A stretch of 39,653 nt of DNA from Desulfosporosinus sp. OT (GCF_000224515.1 NZ_AGAF01000065.1:1-39653); one strand, 5' to 3'; shown: positions 26,110-34,112, numbered from the stretch's first letter. Program-made: numbers and translations. Notes: generated by a model not told the origin, from the letters alone.

Positions 26110-26922
26110 TTAAGCATCCACTTTTTCGGGGCCAATCTTGTTTTTACGATAGGCATTCAAGTAATTTCTGCAAAGGCGATCCTTCCCTAGCAACGCGTCG
26201 GTTATATACAATGTCGTTATCATATCCCGATTACATGGATCTAAGATTGCAGAATCCATTCCCGCGTCGATTGCTAAGGTCAAGAAATGCTGATTAATCA
26301 CTTTTCTTAAAGGCATCCCAAAGGATATATTGCTCAAACCAGAAGTTACCTTAATGGTTGGGTATAGGTTTTTAACTTCTTTTAATGTTTGAACGAAGTT
26401 TATCAGAGATTGATTATCAGCAGATAGCGCCATGACTAAAGGATCCAGATGGATTCTATCTGGAGTTATAGCATGACTTAAGGCTTTTTCAACCAAGACT
26501 TTTGTTATCTCAACCCTTGTTTGAATATCTTTTGGGATACCTCTATTGTCGCACGTTAGGGCTATAACCTCCCATTTTGTTCCTTGAATTATTGGATAAA
26601 TTATCTCACATTTTCCTCCTTCTTCAGATACGGAGTTGATTAAGCCAGGCCGTTTGGCACGCGAAAAGACTTTCTCGATAACCAGTGGATTGGGACTGTC
26701 GATACATAAAGGTGTATCCACTGCGTCCTGTATAATGTCCATTAACCATAATAAAGTATCTACTTCAACATCTGGCGCAGTGCTTGCACATACATCTAGA
26801 TAATCGGCACCTGCTTCTGCCTGCCTTATTGCAAGTCTTCGAATAAATTCCTCATCCTTTTCCTCGATGGCTTTTTTAACACTTGGTATGGTTCCATTTA
26901 TTTTCTCGCCAATAATAATCAT
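26110..26922 (-). CDS. Methyltetrahydrofolate:corrinoid methyltransferase (MeTr, MTII-like)
   Basis: 270 residues, a pterin-binding TIM barrel of the AcsE/MtvA type. Landmarks are IIIGEKINGTIPSV at the start, AGADYLDVCAS, PLCIDSPNP, HLDPLV and TSGLSNISFGMPLR near residue 200, whose Asn normally contacts the pterin. It moves methyl from the corrinoid protein to tetrahydrofolate to give methyl-THF, or the reverse. It heads the operon with corrinoid protein 1, the UroD-type enzyme and the 47-residue ORF. A consensus promoter and operator lie 40-90 bp upstream. Confidence 0.9.
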   Translation of the reverse strand: MIIIGEKINGTIPSVKKAIEEKDEEFIRRLAIRQAEAGADYLDVCASTAPDVEVDTLLWLMDIIQDAVDTPLCIDSPNPLVIEKVFSRAKRPGLINSVSEEGGKCEIIYPIIQGTKWEVIALTCDNRGIPKDIQTRVEITKVLVEKALSHAITPDRIHLDPLVMALSADNQSLINFVQTLKEVKNLYPTIKVTSGLSNISFGMPLRKVINQHFLTLAIDAGMDSAILDPCNRDMITTLYITDALLGKDRLCRNYLNAYRKNKIGPEKVDA

Positions 26923-26959
26923 CTAAGTAAGTTCCCCTCCCTTTTTCCCTGGCTATTCT

Positions 26960-26974
26960 TGTATATACATGTAT
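26960..26974. promoter_or_regulatory. Predicted GntR operator upstream of the MeTr operon
   Basis: TGTATATACA (26960-26969) overlapping the palindrome ATACATGTAT (26965-26974), just downstream of the promoter's -10 box. Confidence 0.65.
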
Positions 26975-26983
26975 TTTAAAATA

Positions 26984-27012
26984 ATATTATCAATATTCAA
27001 TTACTTTGTCAA
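26984..27012 (-). promoter_or_regulatory. Sigma-A promoter of the MeTr operon
   Basis: Minus strand TTGACA (27012-27007), 17 bp, TAATAT (26989-26984). The hexamers are identical to the fhs promoter and 15 of 17 spacer bases are shared. Confidence 0.8.
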
Positions 27013-27197
27013 ATTATATTTTTCACTAATTCAAAACTATTAGATAAGTCTGATTTGTCACTCGAGAATGCATACGAGAACCCGCAAGCGAAACAAAAGA
27101 ACCATACCCAGCATTCCGATACAACTACAAATACAAATGCTGAAACTTAAGAACTTGAGACTTTTCAAGGCACTGGTCTGTATATTTCCCTAAAAGA

Positions 27198-27234
27198 GAG
27201 GGCTATTCACCTATGAAGTAGGTAAATAGCCCTC
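27198..27234 (-). terminator. Terminator of the CP2-gntR operon
   Basis: 16-bp stem (27198-27213 with 27219-27234, one mismatch) and a five-base loop. On the minus strand CTCTCTTTTAGG follows. Confidence 0.65.
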
Positions 27235-27307
27235 AAAATCAAATCATGAAATTTTTCAGAAAACCAGGCTCTAACACAAGCTGTCATTAAACAGCTCTTC
27301 TCAAAAA

Positions 27308-28006
27308 TTATTCACTATAACCCTGCAATTTAATGTAGTCTCCCCGATAGTAAGTTACACCTATGCCTATCGGCTTGTTCTCATTGTTGTAAAGTTTTTG
27401 CTCAACAACTAGTAAGGCAAGCTCATCGTAAATATTCAAATATCGTTTAATCTCTTCGTTAGGCATCTGAGCACTAATACTTATTTTTTTCTTTAATGCA
27501 AAAATGGGCATGCTATTCGATACCATTTCCTGGAATGTAGCCTGTTCAATTTCCTTTTCTACAATAGGCATCCCCTTGCTATAAAGCAGATATTTATTAT
27601 CATACGCCACTGGAGCGCCATCTGTATAGAATAACCTGCGAATCATAATAACATGCTTGTTTCTAGTAGTCTGCAACTCATCTGCTAACTTTTCGTCAGG
27701 CATAATAATATTCACTTCTAACAGTCTTGCTTTATCAACACTGTTAATAGGGTTATTCATCTCATCGTAGAGTAAGGTGTATTTATTGACTTCTGGTTTC
27801 TGAACGTAACTTCCTTTACCAGGAACAGAAAAGATATATCCTTCATTTACCAAAATCGCCAGACCTTTTCTGACAGTCATTCGACTCACGCCATATTCTT
27901 TACAAAGTGCTGCCTCTGGCGGAACCGTGTCACCTGGTTTTAACTCAGCACTATTTACCTTTTGCTTTATATCTTCAACGATTTTGATATAAACCGGATT
28001 AGCCAT
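27308..28006 (-). CDS. GntR/HutC-family transcriptional regulator of the methyltransferase locus
   Basis: 232 residues from ATG at 28006, preceded by AAGGAG and AGAAGGG; the start overlaps the stop of corrinoid gene 2 (TAATG). N-terminal winged HTH (about 1-70: SRMTVRKGLAILVNEGYI, then PGKGSYV) and C-terminal UTRA ligand domain (about 90-230, with RLFYTDGAPVAYDNKYL and GVTYYRGDYIKLQG). HutC-type repressors bind TGTATATACA-like palindromes (TreR is a known case), and that palindrome occurs at promoters in this window. The likely role is a repressor released by the methyl substrate or a product. It is autoregulated if the operator at 28795 is its own. Confidence 0.9.
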   Translation of the reverse strand: MANPVYIKIVEDIKQKVNSAELKPGDTVPPEAALCKEYGVSRMTVRKGLAILVNEGYIFSVPGKGSYVQKPEVNKYTLLYDEMNNPINSVDKARLLEVNIIMPDEKLADELQTTRNKHVIMIRRLFYTDGAPVAYDNKYLLYSKGMPIVEKEIEQATFQEMVSNSMPIFALKKKISISAQMPNEEIKRYLNIYDELALLVVEQKLYNNENKPIGIGVTYYRGDYIKLQGYSE

Positions 28007-28680
28007 TACCCTTCTACTCCTTGTCCATAACCTACATTCATCCATTCCTTACACACTTTAGCTCCTTCAGAAGCATCTGTGGCAAAGCTATCTGCCCCAA
28101 TATATCTGAACGTAGCTTGGGTGAGATGGTTTGCGCCAATAATAATCTTTACTTGATCTCTCAGACATGCTTCTATCAAAGCATTAACTACTTCTTTCAT
28201 TTCTTCTACTGTACTGGTTAATACACCGCTAAGTGCCACGATATCTGGTTTATGCTTCTCTACATTTTTCACAAAGATTTCTCTTGGCACATCTACTCCA
28301 AGATCAATCACATCGAAGCCATATGCCTCTAACATATGCCTGAAAATATCTTTTCCAATGTCATGAATATCTCCTTTTACTGTTCCTATAACGGTTTTTC
28401 CAGTTTTTTTATCATAAGTTCCATGGAAAAAAGCCGTCATTTTTTCCAGTTCCAAAACTTGTCTAAAAATCAGGCCCGCCATAATTAAGTCAGCTATATA
28501 ATAGTCTTTACTATCATAAAGTTTTCCTACCCGTTTCATTCCTTCGTTCATTAAATCTAACAGGTATATGGGGTCCATTCCTTCAACTAACGCTTCATTG
28601 GCCAATATAAGTGTATTCTCTTCGTCTAGCTGCTCTACAAACCTAATTAAAGATTCGTCCATTTTGTTGAAATCGTTCAT
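28006..28680 (-). CDS. Corrinoid protein 2
   Basis: 224 residues from ATG at 28680 (GGTGGTGGAG upstream). Same architecture as corrinoid protein 1: helical cap (DYYIADLIMAGLIFRQVLE) and B12 domain with GTVKGDIHDIGKDIF (DxHxxG, cobalt-binding His). Later it has IVALSGVLTSTVEEM and IIIGANHLT. It is about the same length but clearly diverged from the first. No second UroD-type or MttB-type methyltransferase is beside it, so it either serves another substrate enzyme elsewhere or works with the UroD enzyme here. It heads the two-gene operon with gntR. Confidence 0.92.
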   Translation of the reverse strand: MNDFNKMDESLIRFVEQLDEENTLILANEALVEGMDPIYLLDLMNEGMKRVGKLYDSKDYYIADLIMAGLIFRQVLELEKMTAFFHGTYDKKTGKTVIGTVKGDIHDIGKDIFRHMLEAYGFDVIDLGVDVPREIFVKNVEKHKPDIVALSGVLTSTVEEMKEVVNALIEACLRDQVKIIIGANHLTQATFRYIGADSFATDASEGAKVCKEWMNVGYGQGVEG

Positions 28681-28794
28681 TTTCTCCACCACCAAACCTA
28701 TATTTAGAGTTTACAGACATTATATTGTCCCTTTTAAGGGTCTATCCTGTTAATTTAGCAGAATAAAATTTCCTTTAGAAAGTAATTAATAACA

Positions 28795-28812
28795 ATATAT
28801 ACAGGTATACAT
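28795..28812. promoter_or_regulatory. Predicted GntR operator upstream of CP2-gntR
   Basis: Contains ATACAGGTAT (28799-28808), the same sequence as the fhs operator arm on the other strand, flanked by ATAT and ACAT. It lies just downstream of the -10 box. Confidence 0.6.
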
Positions 28813-28815
28813 TTT

Positions 28816-28844
28816 ATATTATATTCTGAAAATACATTTGTCAA
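28816..28844 (-). promoter_or_regulatory. Sigma-A promoter of CP2-gntR
   Basis: Minus strand TTGACA (28844-28839), 17 bp, TAATAT (28821-28816), the same hexamers and spacing as the fhs and MeTr promoters. Confidence 0.8.
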
Positions 28845-28894
28845 ACATAAATGCCTGTTTCACACCCGCACTATACACATATCCTAGGCGCCTT

Positions 28895-28942
28895 ATAAAA
28901 ATAACAAACGCACGATTTCGTAATTCTCGTACGTTTGTTATT
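28895..28942 (-). terminator. Terminator of the marR-DHA2 operon
   Basis: AATAACAAACG-c-ACGA pairs with TCGT-a-CGTTTGTTATT (28900-28915 with 28927-28942). On the minus strand TTTTATAAGG follows. Confidence 0.75.
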
Positions 28943-28952
28943 AAAAGTTGGT

Positions 28953-30389
28953 TTAAGACGTCACTTTAACTAAATCTGTTTTCTCACTACCACGCATATA
29001 GGAAATTACTGCTCCCATCAGACTCATGATAAACGAAATCATAAAAGCAGTTCTTAACCCTGCCACAAACTGAGCTACTGCAATTCCTTGAGATCCTACC
29101 TGAGTACCTGAAAAAAGCCCTTGTAAAGCTTCCGGTGTTATGCTTGAAGAAATGATCGCCATTGATAGCGCCATACTTATGACACTTCCTGCGTTATTCA
29201 TCATTGTTCTAATACCGCCTGCTATCCCTCGTCTTTGGGGCGAGACGGCGCCCATGATGGCACTTGTATTCGGAGAGAAGAACATCCCTGAACCTAGTCC
29301 AGAAATAAACATCCAGATTGCCAATTCGGTTATTGATGTGGTCGCTTTAATTTCCATCATTCCGATAAGTCCCAAAGCTGATATTAAGAGTCCAACAGAA
29401 CTTAACATCCTTGAGCCATAACGGTCGGACAATCTTCCGCTGATCGGGGCCATTATCATCATTGATAAGGCGAAAGGAGTCAAAAGTATGCCTGCCACAA
29501 CGGGATCAAGACCTTTTATGCCCTGGAAATAGAAAACAAGCAAAAAAGTTACGGCCCCACGAGCTATCCCGTTGAGCAGATTACTAGTGTAAGCAAAAGC
29601 AAGTATTCTGTTTTTAAAAAGACTTAGGTCAAGCATTGGGTGCTCTATGCTGCTTTCAATCTTGATAAATGTAATCATAAAAACAACTGCCAAGGCAAAC
29701 AACACAAGAGTGGATAGATTTAACCATCCCTTAAACCCTCCTAATGTTAGAGCTACCAATAAGGTAAGCATACCAATTGTAAACGATAAGGTTCCTAGCC
29801 AATCGAATTTCTGTTTTTGAGGGAGTATCTCCAATTCTTTGAGCTGCCTCCATGCCCATATTGTTCCAAATATCCCAATAGGGAGATTGATGTAGAATAT
29901 CCATCTCCAGCCGATTAAAACAAAGGCTCCTCCAAGAATTGGACCGATAACGGAACCAACACTGATAATCATTCCGTTGATTCCTAAGGCTTTGCCAAGT
30001 TCTCCTTTGGGAAAGGCGTCGGCAACAATAGGAGTACTAATTGCTAAGAGCAATGCCCCTCCAATTGACTGAACGAATCTAAACAAGATAAGCTGCCAGG
30101 CCGTTTCAGAAAATCCACATAAAACAGAGCCTATTGTAAATATCATAAACCCACTTACAAAAAGTTTCTTTCGCCCAATCATATCCGCAATCCTACCAAT
30201 TGAGGGAACTAAAATTGTAATAGCTAACATGTAGATCATTACTGTCCAGATGATAGCATTCATACTTGCATGTAATTCCCTCATAATGTCCGGAAGAGCA
30301 ATAATTAATGTGCTGCTGCTCAATACCGATAACAGAGCTCCTAGCGATGTACACGAAAGGGCTACCCATTTGTATTCAATATTTTTCAT
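28953..30389 (-). CDS. DHA2-family (EmrB/QacA-type) multidrug efflux MFS transporter
   Basis: 478 residues with about 14 hydrophobic helices, the DHA2 number. Landmarks are SSSTLIIALPDIMRELHA in helix 1, GRIADMIGRKKLFVSG in the first loop, the antiporter motif GSVIGPILGGAFV (about residues 150-162) and GRLSDRYGSRML. The start overlaps the marR stop (ATGA) and has AGGAGAG upstream, so the two are coupled. Members export drugs and other toxic amphiphiles using the proton gradient. Substrate unknown. Confidence 0.92.
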   Translation of the reverse strand: MKNIEYKWVALSCTSLGALLSVLSSSTLIIALPDIMRELHASMNAIIWTVMIYMLAITILVPSIGRIADMIGRKKLFVSGFMIFTIGSVLCGFSETAWQLILFRFVQSIGGALLLAISTPIVADAFPKGELGKALGINGMIISVGSVIGPILGGAFVLIGWRWIFYINLPIGIFGTIWAWRQLKELEILPQKQKFDWLGTLSFTIGMLTLLVALTLGGFKGWLNLSTLVLFALAVVFMITFIKIESSIEHPMLDLSLFKNRILAFAYTSNLLNGIARGAVTFLLVFYFQGIKGLDPVVAGILLTPFALSMMIMAPISGRLSDRYGSRMLSSVGLLISALGLIGMMEIKATTSITELAIWMFISGLGSGMFFSPNTSAIMGAVSPQRRGIAGGIRTMMNNAGSVISMALSMAIISSSITPEALQGLFSGTQVGSQGIAVAQFVAGLRTAFMISFIMSLMGAVISYMRGSEKTDLVKVTS

Positions 30390-30847
30390 TTTCCGCTCTC
30401 CTCATTTTCTATTTTAAAATGATACGTATTTTCTGCCATCCTCTGTAGAATTTGTTCAACCCTAAAACTCTCATCTTCGGAGAGACCAGAAGTTATAACG
30501 TTTTCCCAATCTTTAGCAGCGGCTTGGATCGCGGGAATGACCTCTAACGCTTTTGGAGTCAAGGAAATCTTATAAGCTCGTTTATCCCTCAAGTCAGGGT
30601 TTCTTACAAGATAGCCCTCCTCTTCTAGTTTTTTTATTGCCTTTGCCGTGGTTCCTTTATCTATCTTTAAATGATTCGATAATTCCTCTTGACTGATTTC
30701 ACCTTTTCGAAATAACGTCATCAAATAAACATACTGCCCACTTCCTATGTTTAAATATTCTAGCCTTTTGGCAATGTAGGATTGTCCGTAACGATAAAGT
30801 ATAGAAATACAACGCACAACTGAACTCTCATTACTTTTCAAAACCAC
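30386..30847 (-). CDS. MarR-family repressor of the efflux operon
   Basis: 153 residues, GTG start with GGGAGGATG upstream. Winged HTH core: EISQEELSNHLKIDKGTTAKAIKKLEEEGYL (in part, about residues 55-85) and RNPDLRDKRAYKISLT as the wing. MarR dimers bind short palindromes and let go when a ligand binds. Two palindromes at its own promoter are the likely sites, so the regulator would control itself and the pump behind it. Confidence 0.92.
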   Translation of the reverse strand: MVLKSNESSVVRCISILYRYGQSYIAKRLEYLNIGSGQYVYLMTLFRKGEISQEELSNHLKIDKGTTAKAIKKLEEEGYLVRNPDLRDKRAYKISLTPKALEVIPAIQAAAKDWENVITSGLSEDESFRVEQILQRMAENTYHFKIENEESGK

Positions 30848-30914
30848 TTCATCCTCCCAAGTAAAATAAGCAAAAGCAGAAAAACGATAGGGTTGTAAAA
30901 ATCAACTGCAATTT

Positions 30915-30930
30915 AGTTGCGTATGCAACT
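30915..30930. promoter_or_regulatory. MarR operator 1
   Basis: Near-palindrome AGTTGCGTATGCAACT just downstream of the -10 box, in the marR leader. It is the exact reverse complement of operator 2. Confidence 0.75.
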
Positions 30931-30935
30931 TATTT

Positions 30936-30964
30936 ATTGTAATTCATTTTAGTTGCATACGCAA
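30936..30964 (-). promoter_or_regulatory. Promoter of marR-DHA2
   Basis: Minus strand TTGCGT (30964-30959), 17 bp, TACAAT (30941-30936). The -35 box lies inside operator 2, so repressor binding would exclude RNA polymerase. Confidence 0.65.
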
Positions 30965-30966
30965 CT
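30951..30966. promoter_or_regulatory. MarR operator 2
   Basis: AGTTGCATACGCAACT covering the -35 region, centred 36 bp from operator 1. Confidence 0.75.
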
Positions 30967-31729
30967 ATTCTTGTAATTACTTTAATGTGTTATACCTGTA
31001 AAATTACTTTTTCTAAGCAACAAAAAGTTTTTAAATACTTTTGTTTGTGACTGACTTTTGCTTCTTCACTCTCAAGAGAGAGTTCCTATTATATGAACAG
31101 TATTTCACAAGTTAATCTTTCGGAAAAATTATCCATTTTCAAATATTTAAAGCCATTTATATTAATAACATAAAATATTACAATAATAGGTACTTCTGCT
31201 TTTAACAGAAATTTATTGGTTACTGAAGTGTACAGATAATTACTAATTAATAATTTCAACATCAAAAATATAGACCTAACTCGGGATACTTATCTGAAAA
31301 GTATATTACGTAACAGGCCATTTTTTAACCTTCAAGTCAATCATATTCATAGAGTTAGGGCTGTGGAGTAGATTTAAGCTGAAAACCTAAGTCTCAATGG
31401 CACCATGAGCAATGTTGTCTGTTTCGTTATAGATATAATAGGAGGTTCTCAATAACGATACATTTTGTGCTTCTCTTTGTAAGACATAATTAAGCGTAAG
31501 CGAGCATTCTTCTTGGTTCCTGTTCCATCCTCGAGATTATGAAAAGTAACATAGTAATAAAGAAATACAAAATCCGCATTATTACGACAAATGAACTTAA
31601 AACTAATAAAATTAACCATAACAGAAAATGAGTATGAGTATATCGATATGCTATAGACACAGTATTCTCACAATGCTAACCTTTACTTGTGATCATCAAT
31701 ATATACGAGAAGAAAGGAAGTGAACAAGA
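30967..31729. other. Gene-poor AT-rich stretch of about 760 bp
   Basis: No frame with a ribosome binding site and sensible length on either strand. A strong AGGAGG near 31440 is not followed by a start codon. I see no transposon ends or RNA gene. It may be decayed coding sequence. Confidence 0.4.
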
Positions 31730-31837
31730 ATGGTAATGGGTTTCATCTCTATCATCGTAATGGTTGCTGTTTTTGGAATTGTTTTTGTTGATTACATGCA
31801 GCAAAAACAACATAGAGGAGGACGAGGACATGTTTGA
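31730..31837 (+). CDS. 35-residue single-pass membrane mini-protein
   Basis: ATG at 31730 with GAAAGGAAG upstream. A hydrophobic helix spans residues 3-20 (MGFISIIVMVAVFGIVFV), then a polar tail with QQKQHRGGRG. It overlaps the next ORF by eight bases, which suggests translational coupling. The form recalls small subunits of transport complexes, but it is not a family I recognise. It may be a small partner of the SulP transporter or part of a translated leader. Confidence 0.55.
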   Translation: MVMGFISIIVMVAVFGIVFVDYMQQKQHRGGRGHV

Positions 31838-31982
31838 ACTTTTTAGTACCTCAGAGCTATCAATTAAAGAAAACTTGGCTGGCGCCCACGAAGACACTGT
31901 CTTCGCACGGGTTAAACCTTCTTGCAGCACTGTCTTCGCACGAATTACCCTTCTTGCAGCCTTAGTGCAGGCGGCTGCCTAG
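31830..31982 (+). CDS. 50-residue mini-protein or leader peptide with an internal duplication
   Basis: ATG at 31830 behind GGAGGACGAGG, a very strong site. Residues about 23-43 hold two copies of an 11-residue unit (TVFARVKPSCS, TVFARITLLAA), from a 33-bp direct repeat in the DNA. The end is Ala-rich. It overlaps the membrane mini-protein and precedes a structured stretch and the SulP gene by 300 bp. It could be a regulatory leader peptide; no function is recognised. Confidence 0.5.
   Translation: MFELFSTSELSIKENLAGAHEDTVFARVKPSCSTVFARITLLAALVQAAA
31889..31960 (+). repeat. 33-bp direct repeat and hairpin inside the leader ORF
   Basis: CACTGTCTTCGCACG at 31895 recurs at 31928, 33 bp on. The first copy also forms a perfect hairpin CGAAGAC-ACT-GTCTTCG (31889-31905). 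Confidence 0.7.
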
Positions 31983-32285
31983 TTGCCCTTATGCTACAGA
32001 AAGTATGTAACGAAGTTATACTTTCTGATAAGTAAAAAAAAGCAGCCTCTAAAGGCCGCTAAGAAGGTATATCAAAGGTATTATATCACAAATTCGTAAT
32101 AACGTGGTCCTATAACTTTACCCGCCAGAGCACTATATCATGAAAAAGGCCTGGCGATGATTACAGGATTATCATCTACTTTAAGGCATAAGGCCTCACT
32201 TCGCGTTGAAGCATTTTAAACTACCGACTATGTATTTCGGGAAAAAAGCCTCGAAGTAAGCTGATCGCCGCCGGAGGTTGATCTC
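31983..32285 (+). other. 303-bp leader of the SulP gene
   Basis: Beyond the two hairpins it can form CGCCAG/CTGGCG (about 32130-32157). It matches no riboswitch class I can recall. Confidence 0.35.
31998..32060. promoter_or_regulatory. Two hairpins between leader ORF and SulP gene
   Basis: Hairpin 1: AGAAAGTAT (31998-32006) with ATACTTTCT (32018-32026). Hairpin 2: AGCAGCCT (32041-32048) with AGGCCGCT (32053-32060). Read on the minus strand, hairpin 2 is followed by eight T and looks like a terminator, although no minus-strand gene precedes it for 2 kb. It may end an antisense RNA. Confidence 0.5.
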
Positions 32286-34112
32286 TTGGCTGTTGCGATT
32301 TGGATGAAAGGTGGGATTCGTGTGTCTAGCTTCGCAATCAGTAAATATATACCGATACTCGAAACTATTCGAAACTACAAAAAGGAAAACATTAGGAAAG
32401 ACATTATTGCTGCCTTAACGGTGACCGTCGTAGGTATACCACAGTACATGGCTTATGCATTGATCGCAGGCGTTAGCCCGGTTTATGGTCTATATACAGG
32501 TATCGTAGCAGCCATCATCGGCTCAGCTTTTGGTTGCTCGAATCAACTGATTACCGGTCCAACCAATGCCATATGTTTACTCACAGCGAGTGCCATGATT
32601 CGATATATGGGACTTCCCAATGCCTATCAAATGCTCTTTCTAATGACGTTCCTCGTGGGAGTCTTACAAATAATTTATGGAGTCATTAAACTGGGTAAGG
32701 TGATAGATTTCGTGTCCCATACTGTATTGGTAGGTTTTACTGCTGGAGCGGGTGTGTTAATCGCTCTTGGACAAGTAAATACATTACTCGGTATGTCTAT
32801 CAAAGGTTCATCCGGCATGTCAACCATGGAAAAAATGTATTACATTATAACCCATATAAGTCAAACCAACTACTATTCCCTTGGCCTAGGACTAATGACG
32901 ATGGTGATAATTGTAATTTGCAAAAAGATCAGTAAAAATTTGCCCGGTGCTTTAATCGGTATCACCGTTCCAATCTTCTTTATCATAATGTTTGCTTTAG
33001 ATAAGAAGGGTGTCAAACTCACAGGTACTATTCCTTCCGCCTTGCCCCCTTTTCAGATGGTCCAATTCAGTCTTACTTCTTTGAGAGATATGCTCAGCGG
33101 AGCCTTTGCAATTTCCATTATCGGACTGGTAGAAGCCATATCGATATCCAAAGCCATTTCTACTAATACACGCCAAAAAATCGATTCTAATCAGGAATTT
33201 ATCGGACAGGGTATAGCAAATGTAGTGGCTTCTTTCTTTCAGTGTTTTCCTTCATCCGGTTCCTTCTCGCGTTCTGCTATCAACTACATCAACGGAGCAA
33301 CCAGCAGATTCTCCGGAATCCTGTCAGGTGTGTTTGTTGCCCTCGTCCTTCTCTTCTTTGCCCCCTATGCAAAATATATTCCCAGTCCATGCCTTGCTGG
33401 AGTCCTCATCGTTACTGGCTACGGTTTGATCGACAAAAAGGAAATCAAGAAGGTAGTCAAAGCGGGCGTATTATCATCGGACTCCATTGCCATGTGGGTA
33501 ACATGTGTTCTAGTCATTGTCCTTCTTAATCTTGATTATGCGATATACGCAGGAATTGCTCTCTCCATTGTCTTATACCTGAAAGATACCAACAAAGCAC
33601 CGATCAAACTTCTAATCCCATCACAAGGAAAAGATTCTCAAATTATTGAACAAGAAATTGACTCGCTCAAAGAACAGGTGGATGTCTTAATCATCCAATT
33701 AGAAGGAAATCTTTACTTTGGCGCGGCAACAGACCTGGGCGACAGACTGGACAATTTAGTCAATAAATCCAAAGTGTTCATCTTAAGAATGAAGTATGTT
33801 ACGACAATTGATTTAACATCAATCAGTACTTTGAAAGTTTTTATTCGTAATGTTAGGGAAGCTGGTGGAATTCTGATCATCAGCGGTGTAAAATCAGACC
33901 TTGACGTAATGCTTAAGAAGTCGAATATTGATTCTGATATCGGCATCGACAATATCTTCATGTCAGAGAATGAGGTTTTTGCTTCTTCCACTAACGCTTT
34001 AGAGAGAGCAAGAGCTGCTCTAAAATGTGGAGTTGGCGATACTGCAAAAAAATCGGCGGCGTGTACGATAATCGATTCTGTCTCGCCAGCTGCAAACACT
34101 GGTTCTTTCTAG
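32286..34112 (+). CDS. SulP-family anion transporter with C-terminal STAS domain
   Basis: 608 residues from TTG at 32286 (CGGAGG eight bases upstream). GTG at 32322, with AAAGGTGGG before it, would give the usual family start and is equally possible. About 10-14 membrane helices. SulP landmarks are ALTVTVVGIPQYMAYALIAGVSPVYGLYTG (in part, near residue 45), GCSNQLITGPTNAI and FPSSGSFSRSAIN. The STAS domain occupies about 460-575 (VDVLIIQLEGNLYFGAA, ILRMKYVTTIDLTSI). Family members carry sulfate, bicarbonate or other anions. In a sulfate-reducer-like host, sulfate is attractive, but the sequence does not decide it. Confidence 0.92.
   Translation: MAVAIWMKGGIRVSSFAISKYIPILETIRNYKKENIRKDIIAALTVTVVGIPQYMAYALIAGVSPVYGLYTGIVAAIIGSAFGCSNQLITGPTNAICLLTASAMIRYMGLPNAYQMLFLMTFLVGVLQIIYGVIKLGKVIDFVSHTVLVGFTAGAGVLIALGQVNTLLGMSIKGSSGMSTMEKMYYIITHISQTNYYSLGLGLMTMVIIVICKKISKNLPGALIGITVPIFFIIMFALDKKGVKLTGTIPSALPPFQMVQFSLTSLRDMLSGAFAISIIGLVEAISISKAISTNTRQKIDSNQEFIGQGIANVVASFFQCFPSSGSFSRSAINYINGATSRFSGILSGVFVALVLLFFAPYAKYIPSPCLAGVLIVTGYGLIDKKEIKKVVKAGVLSSDSIAMWVTCVLVIVLLNLDYAIYAGIALSIVLYLKDTNKAPIKLLIPSQGKDSQIIEQEIDSLKEQVDVLIIQLEGNLYFGAATDLGDRLDNLVNKSKVFILRMKYVTTIDLTSISTLKVFIRNVREAGGILIISGVKSDLDVMLKKSNIDSDIGIDNIFMSENEVFASSTNALERARAALKCGVGDTAKKSAACTIIDSVSPAANTGSF

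Larger units (their letters stand above)
26923..27307. other. 385-bp intergenic region
   Basis: Holds the MeTr operon promoter and operator and the gntR terminator. A plus-strand open frame without a start (about 26980-27150, ending TNTNAET) looks protein-like but has no promoter or ribosome binding site. It may be a gene remnant. Confidence 0.4.

Noticed and set aside
26980-27150. Plus-strand open frame with protein-like end (ENAYENPQAKQ... TNTNAET)
   Set aside because: No start codon or ribosome binding site, and it runs through the MeTr promoter on the other strand. At most a remnant.
31420-31470. AGGAGG in the gene-poor stretch as the start of a small gene
   Set aside because: No ATG, GTG or TTG at workable distance opens a frame of useful length.
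32007-32022. ACGAAGTTAT resembles a loxP-type arm
   Set aside because: Only 10 of 13 positions match one arm, there is no second arm at the right distance, and no recombinase is encoded nearby. It is explained by the AGAAAGTAT hairpin.
33713-34099. 128-codon open frame antisense to the STAS domain of SulP
   Set aside because: Shadow frame with no initiation signal; the plus strand codes clearly for a STAS domain.
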